Shown here piece by piece: positions 28,087-36,494 of a DNA stretch of 57,242 bases. Both the position numbers and the translations under genes were made by a program. Source of the stretch: Edaphobacter sp. Its GTDB lineage: Bacteria; Acidobacteriota; Terriglobia; Terriglobales; Acidobacteriaceae. A model generated the notes under the pieces. The model had not been told where the DNA came from. It was given only the letters and a program-made list of their open reading frames with translations, and made no database searches. Position 1 is the first letter of the stretch, and each line of letters begins with the position of its first letter. The stretch covers positions 1 to 57,242 of the forward strand of contig JAOAPB010000081.1 of assembly GCA_025462645.1 (NCBI GenBank). The letters are read 5' to 3'.

Positions 28087-28443
28087 TCAGGCGTAGGGAG
28101 CAGGCAAGCCTTCTGCAAGACGATGTTCCCGCATCTGCCACTCCTGGTGAGTGAGGATGCGCACATCGCTTCGCGCTATCGCGCGGCAAAGCAGGATATA
28201 GCCTGCTGTCTTGTCTTCGGCGAAATATGCGTCCGCGCGGTCATGTTCCACAGTTCCTTCGAGTAGCCGTCCGGCGCAGGTAAGACAGCGGCCCTGATGG
28301 CAAATCGCGGGCAAGACGATTCCATTAGCTACGGACGCATCCCAGATGTATTCATCTTCGCTGCAATCAAAGGAGCGACTACCTTCGGGTGTCTCCAGTA
28401 CGACGCGAAAGCTTCGCTCCTGGGTCATACCTGTTCGATGCAT
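28087..28443 (-). CDS. 2Fe-2S plant-type ferredoxin
   Basis: 118 residues. The cluster motif is C48-x4-C53-x2-C56-x29-C86 (ICHQGRCLTCAGRL and YILLCRA), the plant/adrenodoxin-like beta-grasp ferredoxin arrangement. Its start codon shares TAATG with the stop of the upstream DPSL gene, so the two are translationally coupled; ATG 28428 is an alternative start. Next to a ferritin-like protein, an electron donor for reducing and releasing stored iron, or for peroxide reduction, is a reasonable role. This is inferred from context. Confidence 0.85.
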   Translation of the reverse strand: MHRTGMTQERSFRVVLETPEGSRSFDCSEDEYIWDASVANGIVLPAICHQGRCLTCAGRLLEGTVEHDRADAYFAEDKTAGYILLCRAIARSDVRILTHQEWQMREHRLAEGLPAPYA

Positions 28444-29054
28444 TATGGGTTATAGAAGCGACGATTCTTGCTGTAAGGTGCTTCGCCTGGCTCGCCGCGG
28501 CGGAAATGCCCGGACGGGATCGACTTCCCGTCACGTTCATGTGCCAGCAGCTCAATAAACCAGGCCTCGTGTTCAATTTCTTCATTGAGGATGCGGGCAG
28601 CCATGTCGTAGGTCCGGGGATCCTTGCCAAAGGTCATATCGCAGACGGCACTCCAGCTTCGGATCGCACAGCGCTCTGACTCCAGCAGCAAGGTGAGAAT
28701 ATTTACTACCGTTGGCGGATCTGGCAGCTTGGCTGCGACACATCCAGCCTGGTCATGAAATTCCGGAAGACTATTAGGCAGGTGTCCGCCCAGTTCATAA
28801 ATACGCGGAACAATCAGCTCCCAATGGGCGCGGTCTTCCAGCCTCGCGTCCTCGCAGATCTCCTTGTAGTCCTCATATCCAGCCAGGTTCATGCGAAGAA
28901 TCGTGTAGTAGTAATACGTGCTGGCAAACTCAGCCGCTGCGTTCGCAACCAGCATTCGGATCAGCTTTTCTACGTCCACGCCGCGAGCGCGAATGACTTC
29001 AACACCGACGCGTTGAGTCACGTCGCCTGGTTTTACTGTGATTTGAGTAGCCAT
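28443..29054 (-). CDS. DPSL thioferritin (Dps-like ferritin-superfamily peroxide/iron protein)
   Basis: 203 residues. The sequence resembles, as I recall it, the Sulfolobus Dps-like protein (DPSL, thioferritin) almost throughout: [83 protein letters not shown] and [16 protein letters not shown]. Ferritin-type Glu/His ligands are present, together with cysteines C105 and C129 at the positions of the disulfide pair that defines thioferritins. DPSL cages oxidise iron with peroxide and protect DNA. ATG 29054 has an excellent GGAGATATT site. It is divergent from oxyR. Confidence 0.92.
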   Translation of the reverse strand: MATQITVKPGDVTQRVGVEVIRARGVDVEKLIRMLVANAAAEFASTYYYYTILRMNLAGYEDYKEICEDARLEDRAHWELIVPRIYELGGHLPNSLPEFHDQAGCVAAKLPDPPTVVNILTLLLESERCAIRSWSAVCDMTFGKDPRTYDMAARILNEEIEHEAWFIELLAHERDGKSIPSGHFRRGEPGEAPYSKNRRFYNP

Positions 29055-29178
29055 AATATCTCCTTTCTCGAATTGAATCCCGATCCCACGCATGCTATCG
29101 CCGCCGACGGTCAGAGGTAAAATAGATAGTTCCGATGATTTCCATAGGAGCTTCCTTTGCCGGAATCGGAGGTGCGAA
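29055..29178. promoter_or_regulatory. divergent dpsl / oxyR control region
   Basis: These 124 bases separate two divergent start codons and must hold both promoters. It contains AT-rich stretches around 29118-29130. I could not find a convincing OxyR tandem ATAG/CTAT array, so an OxyR site is only expected, not seen. Confidence 0.5.
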
Positions 29179-30072
29179 ATGGAAGTCCATCAGCTTCGAT
29201 ATTTTTGCGAAGTCGTGCGACGAGGGACATTTACGCGAGCGTCTGAAGCCCAGAAGGTGGCGCAACCTTCCCTCTCCCAACAGATTCTCAAGCTTGAAGC
29301 AGAGTTGGGCGGCCAACTCTTCGATCGCATGCCGCGGTCAGCGAAACTTACGGTGTTCGGCAGAGCATTTTTGCCGCGGGCGGAACTGATCCTCCGTGAG
29401 TTGGAAGACGCGAAGACGGAGATCCTCGAGATGACGGGCGAGGAGAAAGGCGTCGTCGTGCTTGGCGTCATTCCAACGGTCGCACCGTATCTGCTTCCTC
29501 CCGTTCTGAAAGGTTTTTCGCCACGACATCCTTCAGTAAACATCCAGGTAATGGAAGAGATCACCTCCGTGCTCCTGGAACGCCTGCACCAGGGCAGCAT
29601 TGATATGGCGATCGTCGCGCTACCTGTGCTCGGTGCGGAGGTGTCCGTCACCGAGCTGTTTGAAGAGCGCTTACTGGCGGCGCTTCCGGAAAATCATCTC
29701 CGCGCGAGGCAGAAGAGCCTTCGGCTTGCAGAGTTGAAGGATGATCCATTTCTCATTCTGAAGGAAGGGCACTGCTTCCGCGATAACGTGATTGCCGCGT
29801 GCCGCGAATCGAGGACACGGCCTAGTGTGACCTTTGAAAGCGGACAATTTTCAACGATTCTTGCGTTGGTCGCGGCCGGAATGGGCGTTTCGGTCGTGCC
29901 GGCAATGGCAGCTCTGCCCGTACCAGGGTGCCGGTTTATTCCGATCGTCGGCAAGCGTAGCGTCCGCAGGATTGGCATCATCAAGCTAAGACACCACTTC
30001 GAGACGCGGGCACAGGAGGTGCTGGTGAACCACATCGTGGAAGAGACCCGCAAGAATACGGACAATAAATAA
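29179..30072 (+). CDS. oxyR: OxyR-type LysR-family peroxide sensor
   Basis: 297 residues. The N-terminal LysR winged helix is [20 protein letters not shown] followed by [16 protein letters not shown]. The sensing loop in the effector domain reads [17 protein letters not shown], with cysteines at residues 199 and 208. These are the same numbers as the disulfide-forming cysteines of E. coli OxyR (Cys199/Cys208). [11 protein letters not shown] follows in the usual place. Peroxide-responsive activation of the divergent DPSL-ferredoxin operon is the obvious hypothesis. ATG 29179 has GGAGG seven bases upstream; the frame is open back to 29092. Confidence 0.92.
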   Translation: MEVHQLRYFCEVVRRGTFTRASEAQKVAQPSLSQQILKLEAELGGQLFDRMPRSAKLTVFGRAFLPRAELILRELEDAKTEILEMTGEEKGVVVLGVIPTVAPYLLPPVLKGFSPRHPSVNIQVMEEITSVLLERLHQGSIDMAIVALPVLGAEVSVTELFEERLLAALPENHLRARQKSLRLAELKDDPFLILKEGHCFRDNVIAACRESRTRPSVTFESGQFSTILALVAAGMGVSVVPAMAALPVPGCRFIPIVGKRSVRRIGIIKLRHHFETRAQEVLVNHIVEETRKNTDNK

Positions 30073-30337
30073 CGGTAAGCCCTACCCTGGCTCTGCCTTC
30101 ATTGAACGTGCGATTGCCAGATGCTGGCCACACGAATGAATCGAATGGGAATAAGGCTTATTTCAATCTCATATTCTTGTGGCTCTTGCAAAACCAATCA
30201 AGACCCCTTGGTGGCAGCTCGTCTTGAGACGCGGATCACACTCTCTGTCAGAAGAACGATTGCTATCTGCAATGTAGAAGAGTGCCATGAGCATCCGAAG
30301 TCCCTCCTCGTCTAGCCAGGCTTGTTGTCTTCAAATC

Positions 30338-32998
30338 TTAGTAGCCAAGGAGCTTCTCCACCTCCGAGTGCAGCCGCGCGGTGATGGCGGCCTCAGGCTC
30401 ATTCGCAGCGAAGCGCACTGGCTGCCCGACACGCACTTCGAGCGTTCCGGAGCGAAACCAGCTACGCTGGCGCGTCTTGAGATCGCCCAGACCGTGGAGC
30501 GCCATGGGCAAGACCGCAGCGGAAGATTGCTTGACCAGCAGCCCGATCCCGGGCCGGAAGCTCGCCAGAGCGCCATCCGGGGAACGTGCTCCCTCGGGAA
30601 ACACGATGACATGGAAGCCGCGGTCCAGCGCCTGGCCAGCGTGGGCAAAGCTGCGCTGAACATCCCGCTGGCGGGGCAGCGGAAAGGCATTGAAGAGTTC
30701 TGTGATTAGCAGCCAGGCGAGCGGCCCGAGTGGATTGAGCCAGCGTGATTGCATGTTGCGGGCGTGGCGAAAGTCCTCAAGCATCTCGCCCGACATGGCC
30801 GCCGCGGTATGGCTGCGCGTTGCCCGCGGTAAGGCGAAGAGCAGCAGCGGCACGTCGTATGCGGTGACGTGGTTGACGACAATCAGCATTGGGTCGTTTA
30901 CGGCCAGCGTCTCGGTCCCGGTCGTACGGATTACGCGGGGCCCGGCCAACAGCCAGACCAGCGGGCGCATGGCGCACTCCACAAAAGCGGCGCGAGCCCA
31001 CTGGAAAGGCCGCAGCCAGGGCCAGTGAGGATAGACATAATGCGCGGCAACCGGCCAGGATCCGGCCTCGGATTGATGCGGGGTCTCGGACTCTTGCGTA
31101 CCCACTGTGAGATTGGAAACGTCGAGATTTTGCGCATCTTCCGGCTGCACGAGGGGGCAGCTGACCGCAGCCTCTGCCTTGCCGAGGCGGGTTACAAACT
31201 GCCGCAATCCGCCCAGTGTCTCCACTCCGGCATATTCCTCTTCGTTGAGCGCCACGCCCCATCGTTGCTCAAGCGCATCGAACAATTGCACGCGACCCAA
31301 ACTATCGAGGTGCAGGTCCTCTGCCAGGAGGAGGTCGCGATTCGAGGCAGGGGCTTCCTGATCGCCTGGCGGGTCTTCCCCGGTGATGCTCGCGATGAGG
31401 ACCAGCAGCCAGTCTGTGCTTGCAGCGGAGGTTGCTCTTTCGGCTTCCGCTTCCCGGTTGGCCAACCATGCGGTTACCACGGCTCGTTTCACCTTTGCGG
31501 TAGAGGTGCGCGGGAGGTCCGGCTCTGGCCAGAGCGCCCAACGGCGAATACGCTGAGATTCAGTCAATCGGGTGTTCGCGTTTTGCAGGATTGCGGCAGC
31601 CCGCTCAGGTGCTCCGCGCAGGGCCAGGACAGCACAAGGCTCGGGGCCGAAGGGTGTTTCCACGGGTACAACGGCGCAGGCTGCTACCTCCGGCTCCTGT
31701 TCGAGAGCGGCTTCCAGGTCTTCGGGATGGAGATTAACACCGGCACCGGTGACGATAATTTCGCTCTTGCGGCCAATGAAGCGTAGCTCTCCGGTGGGCT
31801 GGGCTTCGGCCAGGTCGCCGGTGGCCAGCCACTCCGCCGTGCGCGGATGCAACGAGCCCCCGCTCCACGTTGCGGGCGAGATCATGGCGCCGCGCACCAG
31901 CACCTCGCCGTCAGGCCGCAGCCTCACCTCGCGGCCGGGCAGAGGCTTGCCCATGGTGCCGCGGGCAACGCGGAAGGGGTGATTGAGGGTGATGAGGGCG
32001 GCTGTCTCCGTCATACCGTATCCCTGCACCAGCACGAAACCGAGAGAGTTCCAGAACTCCTCAACGGGGCCGGGCAGGGCGCCGCCGCCGGTGACAAAGG
32101 CCCAGAATTTGAGACCGAAGGCGGAGTGGATGTCGCGGAAACGCCACCAGCGCTTAACCGCGGAGATGTCCTGGGCGGCAGCCAGGCGAACGGGTAGGCC
32201 GGGGTATTCCGCCTCCAGATGGCTCTTGAGCATGGCCAGCACGCGCGGCACTCCGGCTAATACCGAGATGCGCTCGCGGCGGATGGTCTCGATGAGCCTC
32301 GACGCTGTGAGGCGGCTCTCAAAGTGGACCTCGGCGGCAAAGATCGGCGGAATCCACAGCCCCATCGTCTGCCCGAAGACGTGGCTCAATGGCAGCGTAT
32401 GGAGAAAACGCAGCGGATGAATCAGCCGTTCATAGCGCAGGTAGCCGTGGGCAGCTTCCTCGATGGGCTCCACGCTGGTGAGGACATTTCCGTGGGTGTG
32501 GACGATGCCTTTGGGTTCCCCCGTCGTGCCGGAGGTGAAGAGAATCTGCAGCGGCGTGTCGTGCGAGAGGCCGGCGACCGGGCTGGCTTCCTGGGTGGGA
32601 AGCGCGGCAGACCAGTTCTCGAAGTAGAGCTTTGGCCACTCGCCTGGCAGGGTGAGGAGAAGCGCGGCATCGCCGACAACCAACGACGGCCGCACGTCAG
32701 ATGCTACTCGTGCCGCGAACTCCGGCGTTCCATAGGCATCCAGCGGAACCGCTAACACCCCACGTAGCAGGCAGCCATAGAACGCGGCGATCCACTCGGC
32801 ACCGTTCTCAGCCCACAACATCACCCGTGCGCCCGGTCCGATGCTGCGCGTGGCTAGCAGCGCCGCAAAACGCCCGGCCAACCTTGCAATCTCTTCGTAG
32901 CTGGTGACCTTGCGCCGATTGCCCACGTACCGGACGATAGCTTTCTCGCGGCCAAAGCGGCGGAAATCGTCAAGCAATGTAGCCAGATGGGGGCGCAT
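30338..32998 (-). CDS. three-domain acyl-ligase / acyl carrier / PlsC acyltransferase
   Basis: 886 residues. Residues 1-515 are an ANL acyl-activating enzyme with the P-loop FTSGTTGEPKG (154-164), GYGMTETAAL, TGDLAEAQ and C-terminal lysine near 502 (PRTSTAKVKR). Residues about 525-605 are an acyl-carrier domain with phosphopantetheine site DLHLDSLGRVQLF (Ser566). Residues about 650-886 are a 1-acylglycerol-phosphate acyltransferase, with NHVTAYD (the HX4D motif, H710-D715) and FPEGARSPDG. The chain could activate a free fatty acid, load it on its own carrier and transfer it to a lysophospholipid. The Aas protein of E. coli combines ligase and acyltransferase in the opposite order. It stands alone between oxyR and arsR. 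Confidence 0.9.
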   Translation of the reverse strand: MRPHLATLLDDFRRFGREKAIVRYVGNRRKVTSYEEIARLAGRFAALLATRSIGPGARVMLWAENGAEWIAAFYGCLLRGVLAVPLDAYGTPEFAARVASDVRPSLVVGDAALLLTLPGEWPKLYFENWSAALPTQEASPVAGLSHDTPLQILFTSGTTGEPKGIVHTHGNVLTSVEPIEEAAHGYLRYERLIHPLRFLHTLPLSHVFGQTMGLWIPPIFAAEVHFESRLTASRLIETIRRERISVLAGVPRVLAMLKSHLEAEYPGLPVRLAAAQDISAVKRWWRFRDIHSAFGLKFWAFVTGGGALPGPVEEFWNSLGFVLVQGYGMTETAALITLNHPFRVARGTMGKPLPGREVRLRPDGEVLVRGAMISPATWSGGSLHPRTAEWLATGDLAEAQPTGELRFIGRKSEIIVTGAGVNLHPEDLEAALEQEPEVAACAVVPVETPFGPEPCAVLALRGAPERAAAILQNANTRLTESQRIRRWALWPEPDLPRTSTAKVKRAVVTAWLANREAEAERATSAASTDWLLVLIASITGEDPPGDQEAPASNRDLLLAEDLHLDSLGRVQLFDALEQRWGVALNEEEYAGVETLGGLRQFVTRLGKAEAAVSCPLVQPEDAQNLDVSNLTVGTQESETPHQSEAGSWPVAAHYVYPHWPWLRPFQWARAAFVECAMRPLVWLLAGPRVIRTTGTETLAVNDPMLIVVNHVTAYDVPLLLFALPRATRSHTAAAMSGEMLEDFRHARNMQSRWLNPLGPLAWLLITELFNAFPLPRQRDVQRSFAHAGQALDRGFHVIVFPEGARSPDGALASFRPGIGLLVKQSSAAVLPMALHGLGDLKTRQRSWFRSGTLEVRVGQPVRFAANEPEAAITARLHSEVEKLLGY

Positions 32999-33164
32999 GG
33001 GCGGCTCCGGTAGAGTAAAGGTAACCTATTGACCTGCATTCCGGATGTCGCGGGTGCTGCTTGCAGTCAGTCAAGTCAGTTCTGGCCCAGTGCTCTCATC
33101 CTGGACCATTATCACCGTCCATTCCAACCATCTCAGAGTTTGCACCAGAACCATAAAAACACGC

Positions 33165-33192
33165 TTGACATATTCCCATATAAGAATGTAAT
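33165..33192 (+). promoter_or_regulatory. sigma-70-like promoter of the arsR operon
   Basis: TTGACA at 33165-33170 and TGTAAT at 33187-33192 are separated by 16 bases. The predicted transcript would start a base or two before ATG 33201, and no Shine-Dalgarno box is visible, so the arsR mRNA may be leaderless. The AT-rich spacer (ATTCCCATATAAGAAT) is partly symmetric and could be the ArsR site. Confidence 0.45.
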
Positions 33193-33200
33193 GTTTCGTC

Positions 33201-33578
33201 ATGGCAAGAGCAAGCACCACTTCGGATACATTCAACGCGGTCGCTGAACCCCGCCGGCGAGAGATTTTGAGCTATCTTGCTGGAGCCGAGCGGCCCGTCG
33301 GAGAGATTGTGGAAGCCCTCGGCCTGGAGCAGCCTTCCGTCTCCAAGCACCTGCGCGTGCTGCGCGACGTGGGGCTGGTCCGGATGCGCTGCCAAGGCCG
33401 CCAGAAGCTGTACCGGACGAACGCCGAAGCGATACGCCCTCTTCACGAGTGGGCCGGAACCTTCGAGCGTTACTGGCTGCACCAGTTGAAGCGAGTGAAG
33501 GAACTTGCGGAAGCGACGGTCCGCCAGGGTTCACCCGATTTGAATCCCCCAGATACGAATCTCAAGGAGAAAAAATGA
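33201..33578 (+). CDS. ArsR-family winged-helix repressor
   Basis: 125 residues with a standard ArsR fold: FNAVAEPRRREILSYLAG, the recognition helix EQPSVSKHLRVLRDVGLV and the wing RCQGRQKLYRTNAEAI. No ELCVCDL-type metal site is present, so it belongs to the metal-independent group often found beside SRPBCC proteins. Its stop overlaps the start of the SRPBCC gene (ATGA), indicating coupled expression and probable autoregulation. Confidence 0.9.
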   Translation: MARASTTSDTFNAVAEPRRREILSYLAGAERPVGEIVEALGLEQPSVSKHLRVLRDVGLVRMRCQGRQKLYRTNAEAIRPLHEWAGTFERYWLHQLKRVKELAEATVRQGSPDLNPPDTNLKEKK

Positions 33579-34033
33579 TGCTTGCAACCGAACAGACCCT
33601 CGAAAACCTGACCCTTACGATTAACCAGGAAATCCACGTCCAGGCACCCCTGGCTACAACCTTTGCCGCGCTCCTCGAGCAGCTGGGGCCGGGCAACGAA
33701 ACACCTGACGGCAAACCTCTAAACATGAAGATCGAACCGTGGCCCGGTGGAAGATGGTACCGCGACCTGGGCGATGGTAATGGGCATTTCTGGGCCAACG
33801 TCAAAGCCATCGTGCGGCCCACGCTGCTTGAATTCGCTGGTCCGTTGTTCGCCTCGTTTCCGTTCGTCTCCAACGTGCAATACCGGCTGAGCGAAGTCGA
33901 TGGCGGAACCTTGATCGCCTTCCGGCACACCGCACTCGGCTTCGTTCCCGACGAGCACAAGGCGGGGATGAACAAAGGCTGGGCCTCGATGCACGAAGGC
34001 GTTCGCAGGCGTGCCGAGGGCTCGCGCAAATAG
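33575..34033 (+). CDS. SRPBCC/AHSA1-type START-like protein
   Basis: 152 residues. It starts at ATG 33575 inside the arsR stop, with AAGGAG upstream. The pattern INQEIHVQAPLATTFAALLE, the GG-W element PWPGGRWYRDLG, LLEFAGPLF and a C-terminal long helix fits SRPBCC proteins related to the AHSA1 domain, which bind hydrophobic ligands in a deep cavity. Ligand and function are unknown. ArsR-SRPBCC operons are common in soil bacteria. Confidence 0.82.
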   Translation: MMLATEQTLENLTLTINQEIHVQAPLATTFAALLEQLGPGNETPDGKPLNMKIEPWPGGRWYRDLGDGNGHFWANVKAIVRPTLLEFAGPLFASFPFVSNVQYRLSEVDGGTLIAFRHTALGFVPDEHKAGMNKGWASMHEGVRRRAEGSRK

Positions 34034-34149
34034 CAGCTCTGGGCAGAGGCAGCTCTTGCATCATTACCCAGTACTGTTATCCGGCCCCGGACTATACCCA
34101 ATTCAATTTCCTAATCCCCTTTAAGAACACAAACCCAAAGGAGAACTCC

Positions 34150-34668
34150 ATGCCCATCGCTCAATCCTTACTCGCAGAATTTGAAGCTCAGGCTCCCGTC
34201 ACGCGGAAGTTCCTCGAGCGCCTGCCCAACAACAAGCTCACCTGGAAGCCTCATCCCAGGTCCTTGACCGCTGGGCAATTGGCATACCACCTCGCCTTCG
34301 TGCCCGGAGGAGTCGTCCGCGGCGCGCAGAAGAACCAGGTCCCGCCGCCAGACTTCCACTTCCCCCAACCTGCCACCGTGCAGGAGGTTCTCGACGCCTT
34401 CGACCAGAGCGTCGCCACCGTGCGCGAGGTCCTGCCGGGCTTCGATGACGCCGCCATGAACGCAACCTGGCGCATCGTCGCCGGCGATCAGGAGATCGCA
34501 GCCATGCCGCGCGTCGCCTTCCTGCGCGATATCATGCTCAACCACTGGTACCAGCACCGCGGCCAGTTCTGCGTCTACCTGCGCCTGCTCGACGTTCCTG
34601 TGCCGTCAAGCTGGGGCCCTAGCGCCGACGAGCGCTCAGTACTCCAGCCGGAACCTCAGCCGGCGTAA
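34150..34668 (+). CDS. DinB-family four-helix protein
   Basis: 172 residues with AAGGAG ahead of ATG 34150. The N-terminal helix QSLLAEFEAQAPVTRKFLER is followed by LTWKPHPRSLTAGQLAYHLA. The later DIMLNHWYQHRGQFCVYLR carries the His-x3-His pair of the DinB/YfiT metal site. Family members include thiol transferases and uncharacterised stress proteins; the substrate is unknown. It follows the ArsR-SRPBCC pair, and a DUF899 fragment comes next, a grouping often seen together. Confidence 0.88.
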   Translation: MPIAQSLLAEFEAQAPVTRKFLERLPNNKLTWKPHPRSLTAGQLAYHLAFVPGGVVRGAQKNQVPPPDFHFPQPATVQEVLDAFDQSVATVREVLPGFDDAAMNATWRIVAGDQEIAAMPRVAFLRDIMLNHWYQHRGQFCVYLRLLDVPVPSSWGPSADERSVLQPEPQPA

Positions 34669-34818
34669 CCCCGGTGCCCATTCATCGCGCGATGGGTGTG
34701 GAATGGAGAAATAAGAGGCTACCTTCATACCGGGCGTTAAATTGTCTCCGGACCCTAACCCAGCACGTCATATCGAGAACGGAACGGATGACCACGCTCG
34801 ACGAAGGGAGAAAAGACG

Positions 34819-34962
34819 ATGGCAATACATAAGACTGGGACACGTGAAGAGTGGCTCGCAGCGCGGCTCGAGCTGCTCAAGGCGGAGAAGGAGCTAACGC
34901 GGCGCAGCGACGAACTGGCCCGGCAACGCGAGGCACTGCCACTGGTCCCGGTCGACACCAGT
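34819..34962 (+). pseudogene. 5' fragment of a DUF899 (thioredoxin-like) gene
   Basis: A good ribosome-binding site (GGGAG) and ATG 34819 begin a frame reading HKTGTREEWLAARLELLKAE, then KELTRRSDELARQREALPLV. This is the conserved start of DUF899 family proteins. After about 47 codons the homology stops abruptly and the frame continues to 35238 through DNA that codes, on the opposite strand, for a GMC oxidoreductase relic. The gene is therefore truncated by a rearrangement near 34960-34975. Confidence 0.75.
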
Positions 34963-35951
34963 AGGTTCGCGGGCAGGCCCGGAATAGCCGACCGGCGGAT
35001 GCGCGCTGTGATGTCGCTCCGCAGGTGGGCCATGAGGTTGGACCCCATTCGGTTCGTGCCCATCGCAGGAGGTGGCACGGAGTCCAGCGCAAGACGGGTG
35101 GACTCGATCGTGCTGGCGGCCATTACCACTGTGCAATCGGGAGACAGGAGTGGTGAACCGAGGAACTGCTGCTGGCCATTGACGAGGAGTTCGACCTCAG
35201 TGACACGGTTGCCTGAAGTTTTCAGGCTTACGACCTGAGACCGCGGCAACAGCATCAACCGCCGCCACGCATCGATGTTGTTCCTCCAACGTCGCCCAAT
35301 GTCTTCCCTTATTGTATCGAGCAGCAGGTACGCGCTGCTGTATTTATCGAATGGAAACAGCCCGGACTCCGGGGCCGCACCCTGAACCGCGAGTGGCGCG
35401 GCAAGCGCGTCTTCCGTGACCGGCTGACCGGCTCCAATGACGCCCTCGAATCGAGTCCACAATTGATCGTAGAGCGGCCCTGAAATATAGTCCGTGGTGG
35501 GCCAGACCCCCATCTCTTCTTCCACCGCCCGGTAGTTCGCAAGCAGATACGCGGCGGCGTCAGCCGGCCATGCGGCTTCATTGGCCGAGCGTGGACCAAG
35601 GTCTGCAGAGGTCAGGCGCAGCGACCAGCCCCCAAAAACAGCGATCTCCCGCCAACACAGTAGGCCAATCCCGGGAATGCTTGATTGCTGTGCCATGGGT
35701 GTCCCCAAACCAGATTCTGCGGCCGGGGTCTTGCGCATTGACCGTCACAACCTGCTCTGTTGGGCTGTTCAAACCCAGGCGTGGCATGTTCTGTACGTGG
35801 GTGGGAAGCAGAAACGACCCCGCGTCGACAACCAACACTCGAAGGCCAATACCCTCGGCGCGTCGGTAAATTTTATCGGCGATGTACCCCCCCCGAACAT
35901 GCTCGTGCCGATGACGACAACGTCAAATGGATCGCCGCCGTTGTTACTCAT
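34963..35951 (-). pseudogene. frameshifted and 3'-truncated GMC oxidoreductase
   Basis: Read leftward from 35951, the N-terminus is an FAD-binding motif (FDVVVIGTSMFGG), which breaks at a run of eight C at 35887-35894. In another frame it resumes as YIADKIYRRAEGIGLRVLV and GSFLLPTHVQNMPRLGLN. A further shift near 35700 leads to GGWSLRLTSADLG, AVEEEMGVWPTTDYISGPLY, FDKYSSAYLLLDTIREDIGR and VVMAASTIESTRLALDSV. Homology ends at AIPGLPANL, where the DUF899 fragment begins on the other strand. The C-terminal substrate domain with the active-site His is missing. If the C8 run is a sequencing error, one of the two shifts disappears. Confidence 0.8.
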
Positions 35952-36494
35952 CTAGGGCCACGTGCTGCACACCCATCGGCTCAGGACATCGTGGGAGAAT
36001 GCGGTCTGCTGCACATCGAGCTGCCTATGGGGACATAAGCACCGTTGCTGCTGTTCGTACCACGATTTGTAATCGCGTCCAGCATGAGTCGTCATACCAG
36101 AACTGATATACGAACTTGTCGGCCTCTGTAGATTGTTAAGAGAGAAGATCGGCTTGTTGGAAGTGTCACCATCTCAAAGAAGCGGCAAAGAAATTGAAAG
36201 CGCTCCAGCGTTGTTCGGCGGAGAAGAGAAAGATGTTGATGTTTACAAATATGCGACTCACTTCCGCCGACAGCTCACAGTCCGCTCGCTAAAGAGCGGA
36301 TCGTAACCCAGATCGTAAGGAAGACCAAGCCCACTCCGAATGAGTTCCTGCAGAGCACTGGGACTCTCGTTGGCCGGATTGAAGATCCAGCAACTATCGC
36401 TTAGGAGCTCAGAACAGGCGCCTACTACAAGCCCGGCGGAAAGCTGTGGCAACTGCCTGACGTGAGGCCTGATGTGCCAGCTCTGCAGCGGCAG
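35952..36494. other. 543-bp region without a recognised gene
   Basis: Short open frames occur on both strands, such as minus 36258-36452 reading LPYDLGYDPLF. None has a family match I trust or a ribosome-binding site. It is probably eroded coding DNA next to the GMC relic. Confidence 0.4.

Noticed and set aside
29055..29178. OxyR binding site in the dpsl/oxyR gap
   Set aside because: Single ATAG and CTAT elements are present but not with the spacing of the known four-part site.
36258..36452. Minus frame of 64 codons with LPYDLGYDPLF
   Set aside because: Faintly like the tail of TPR-containing regulators, but too short and without upstream homology.
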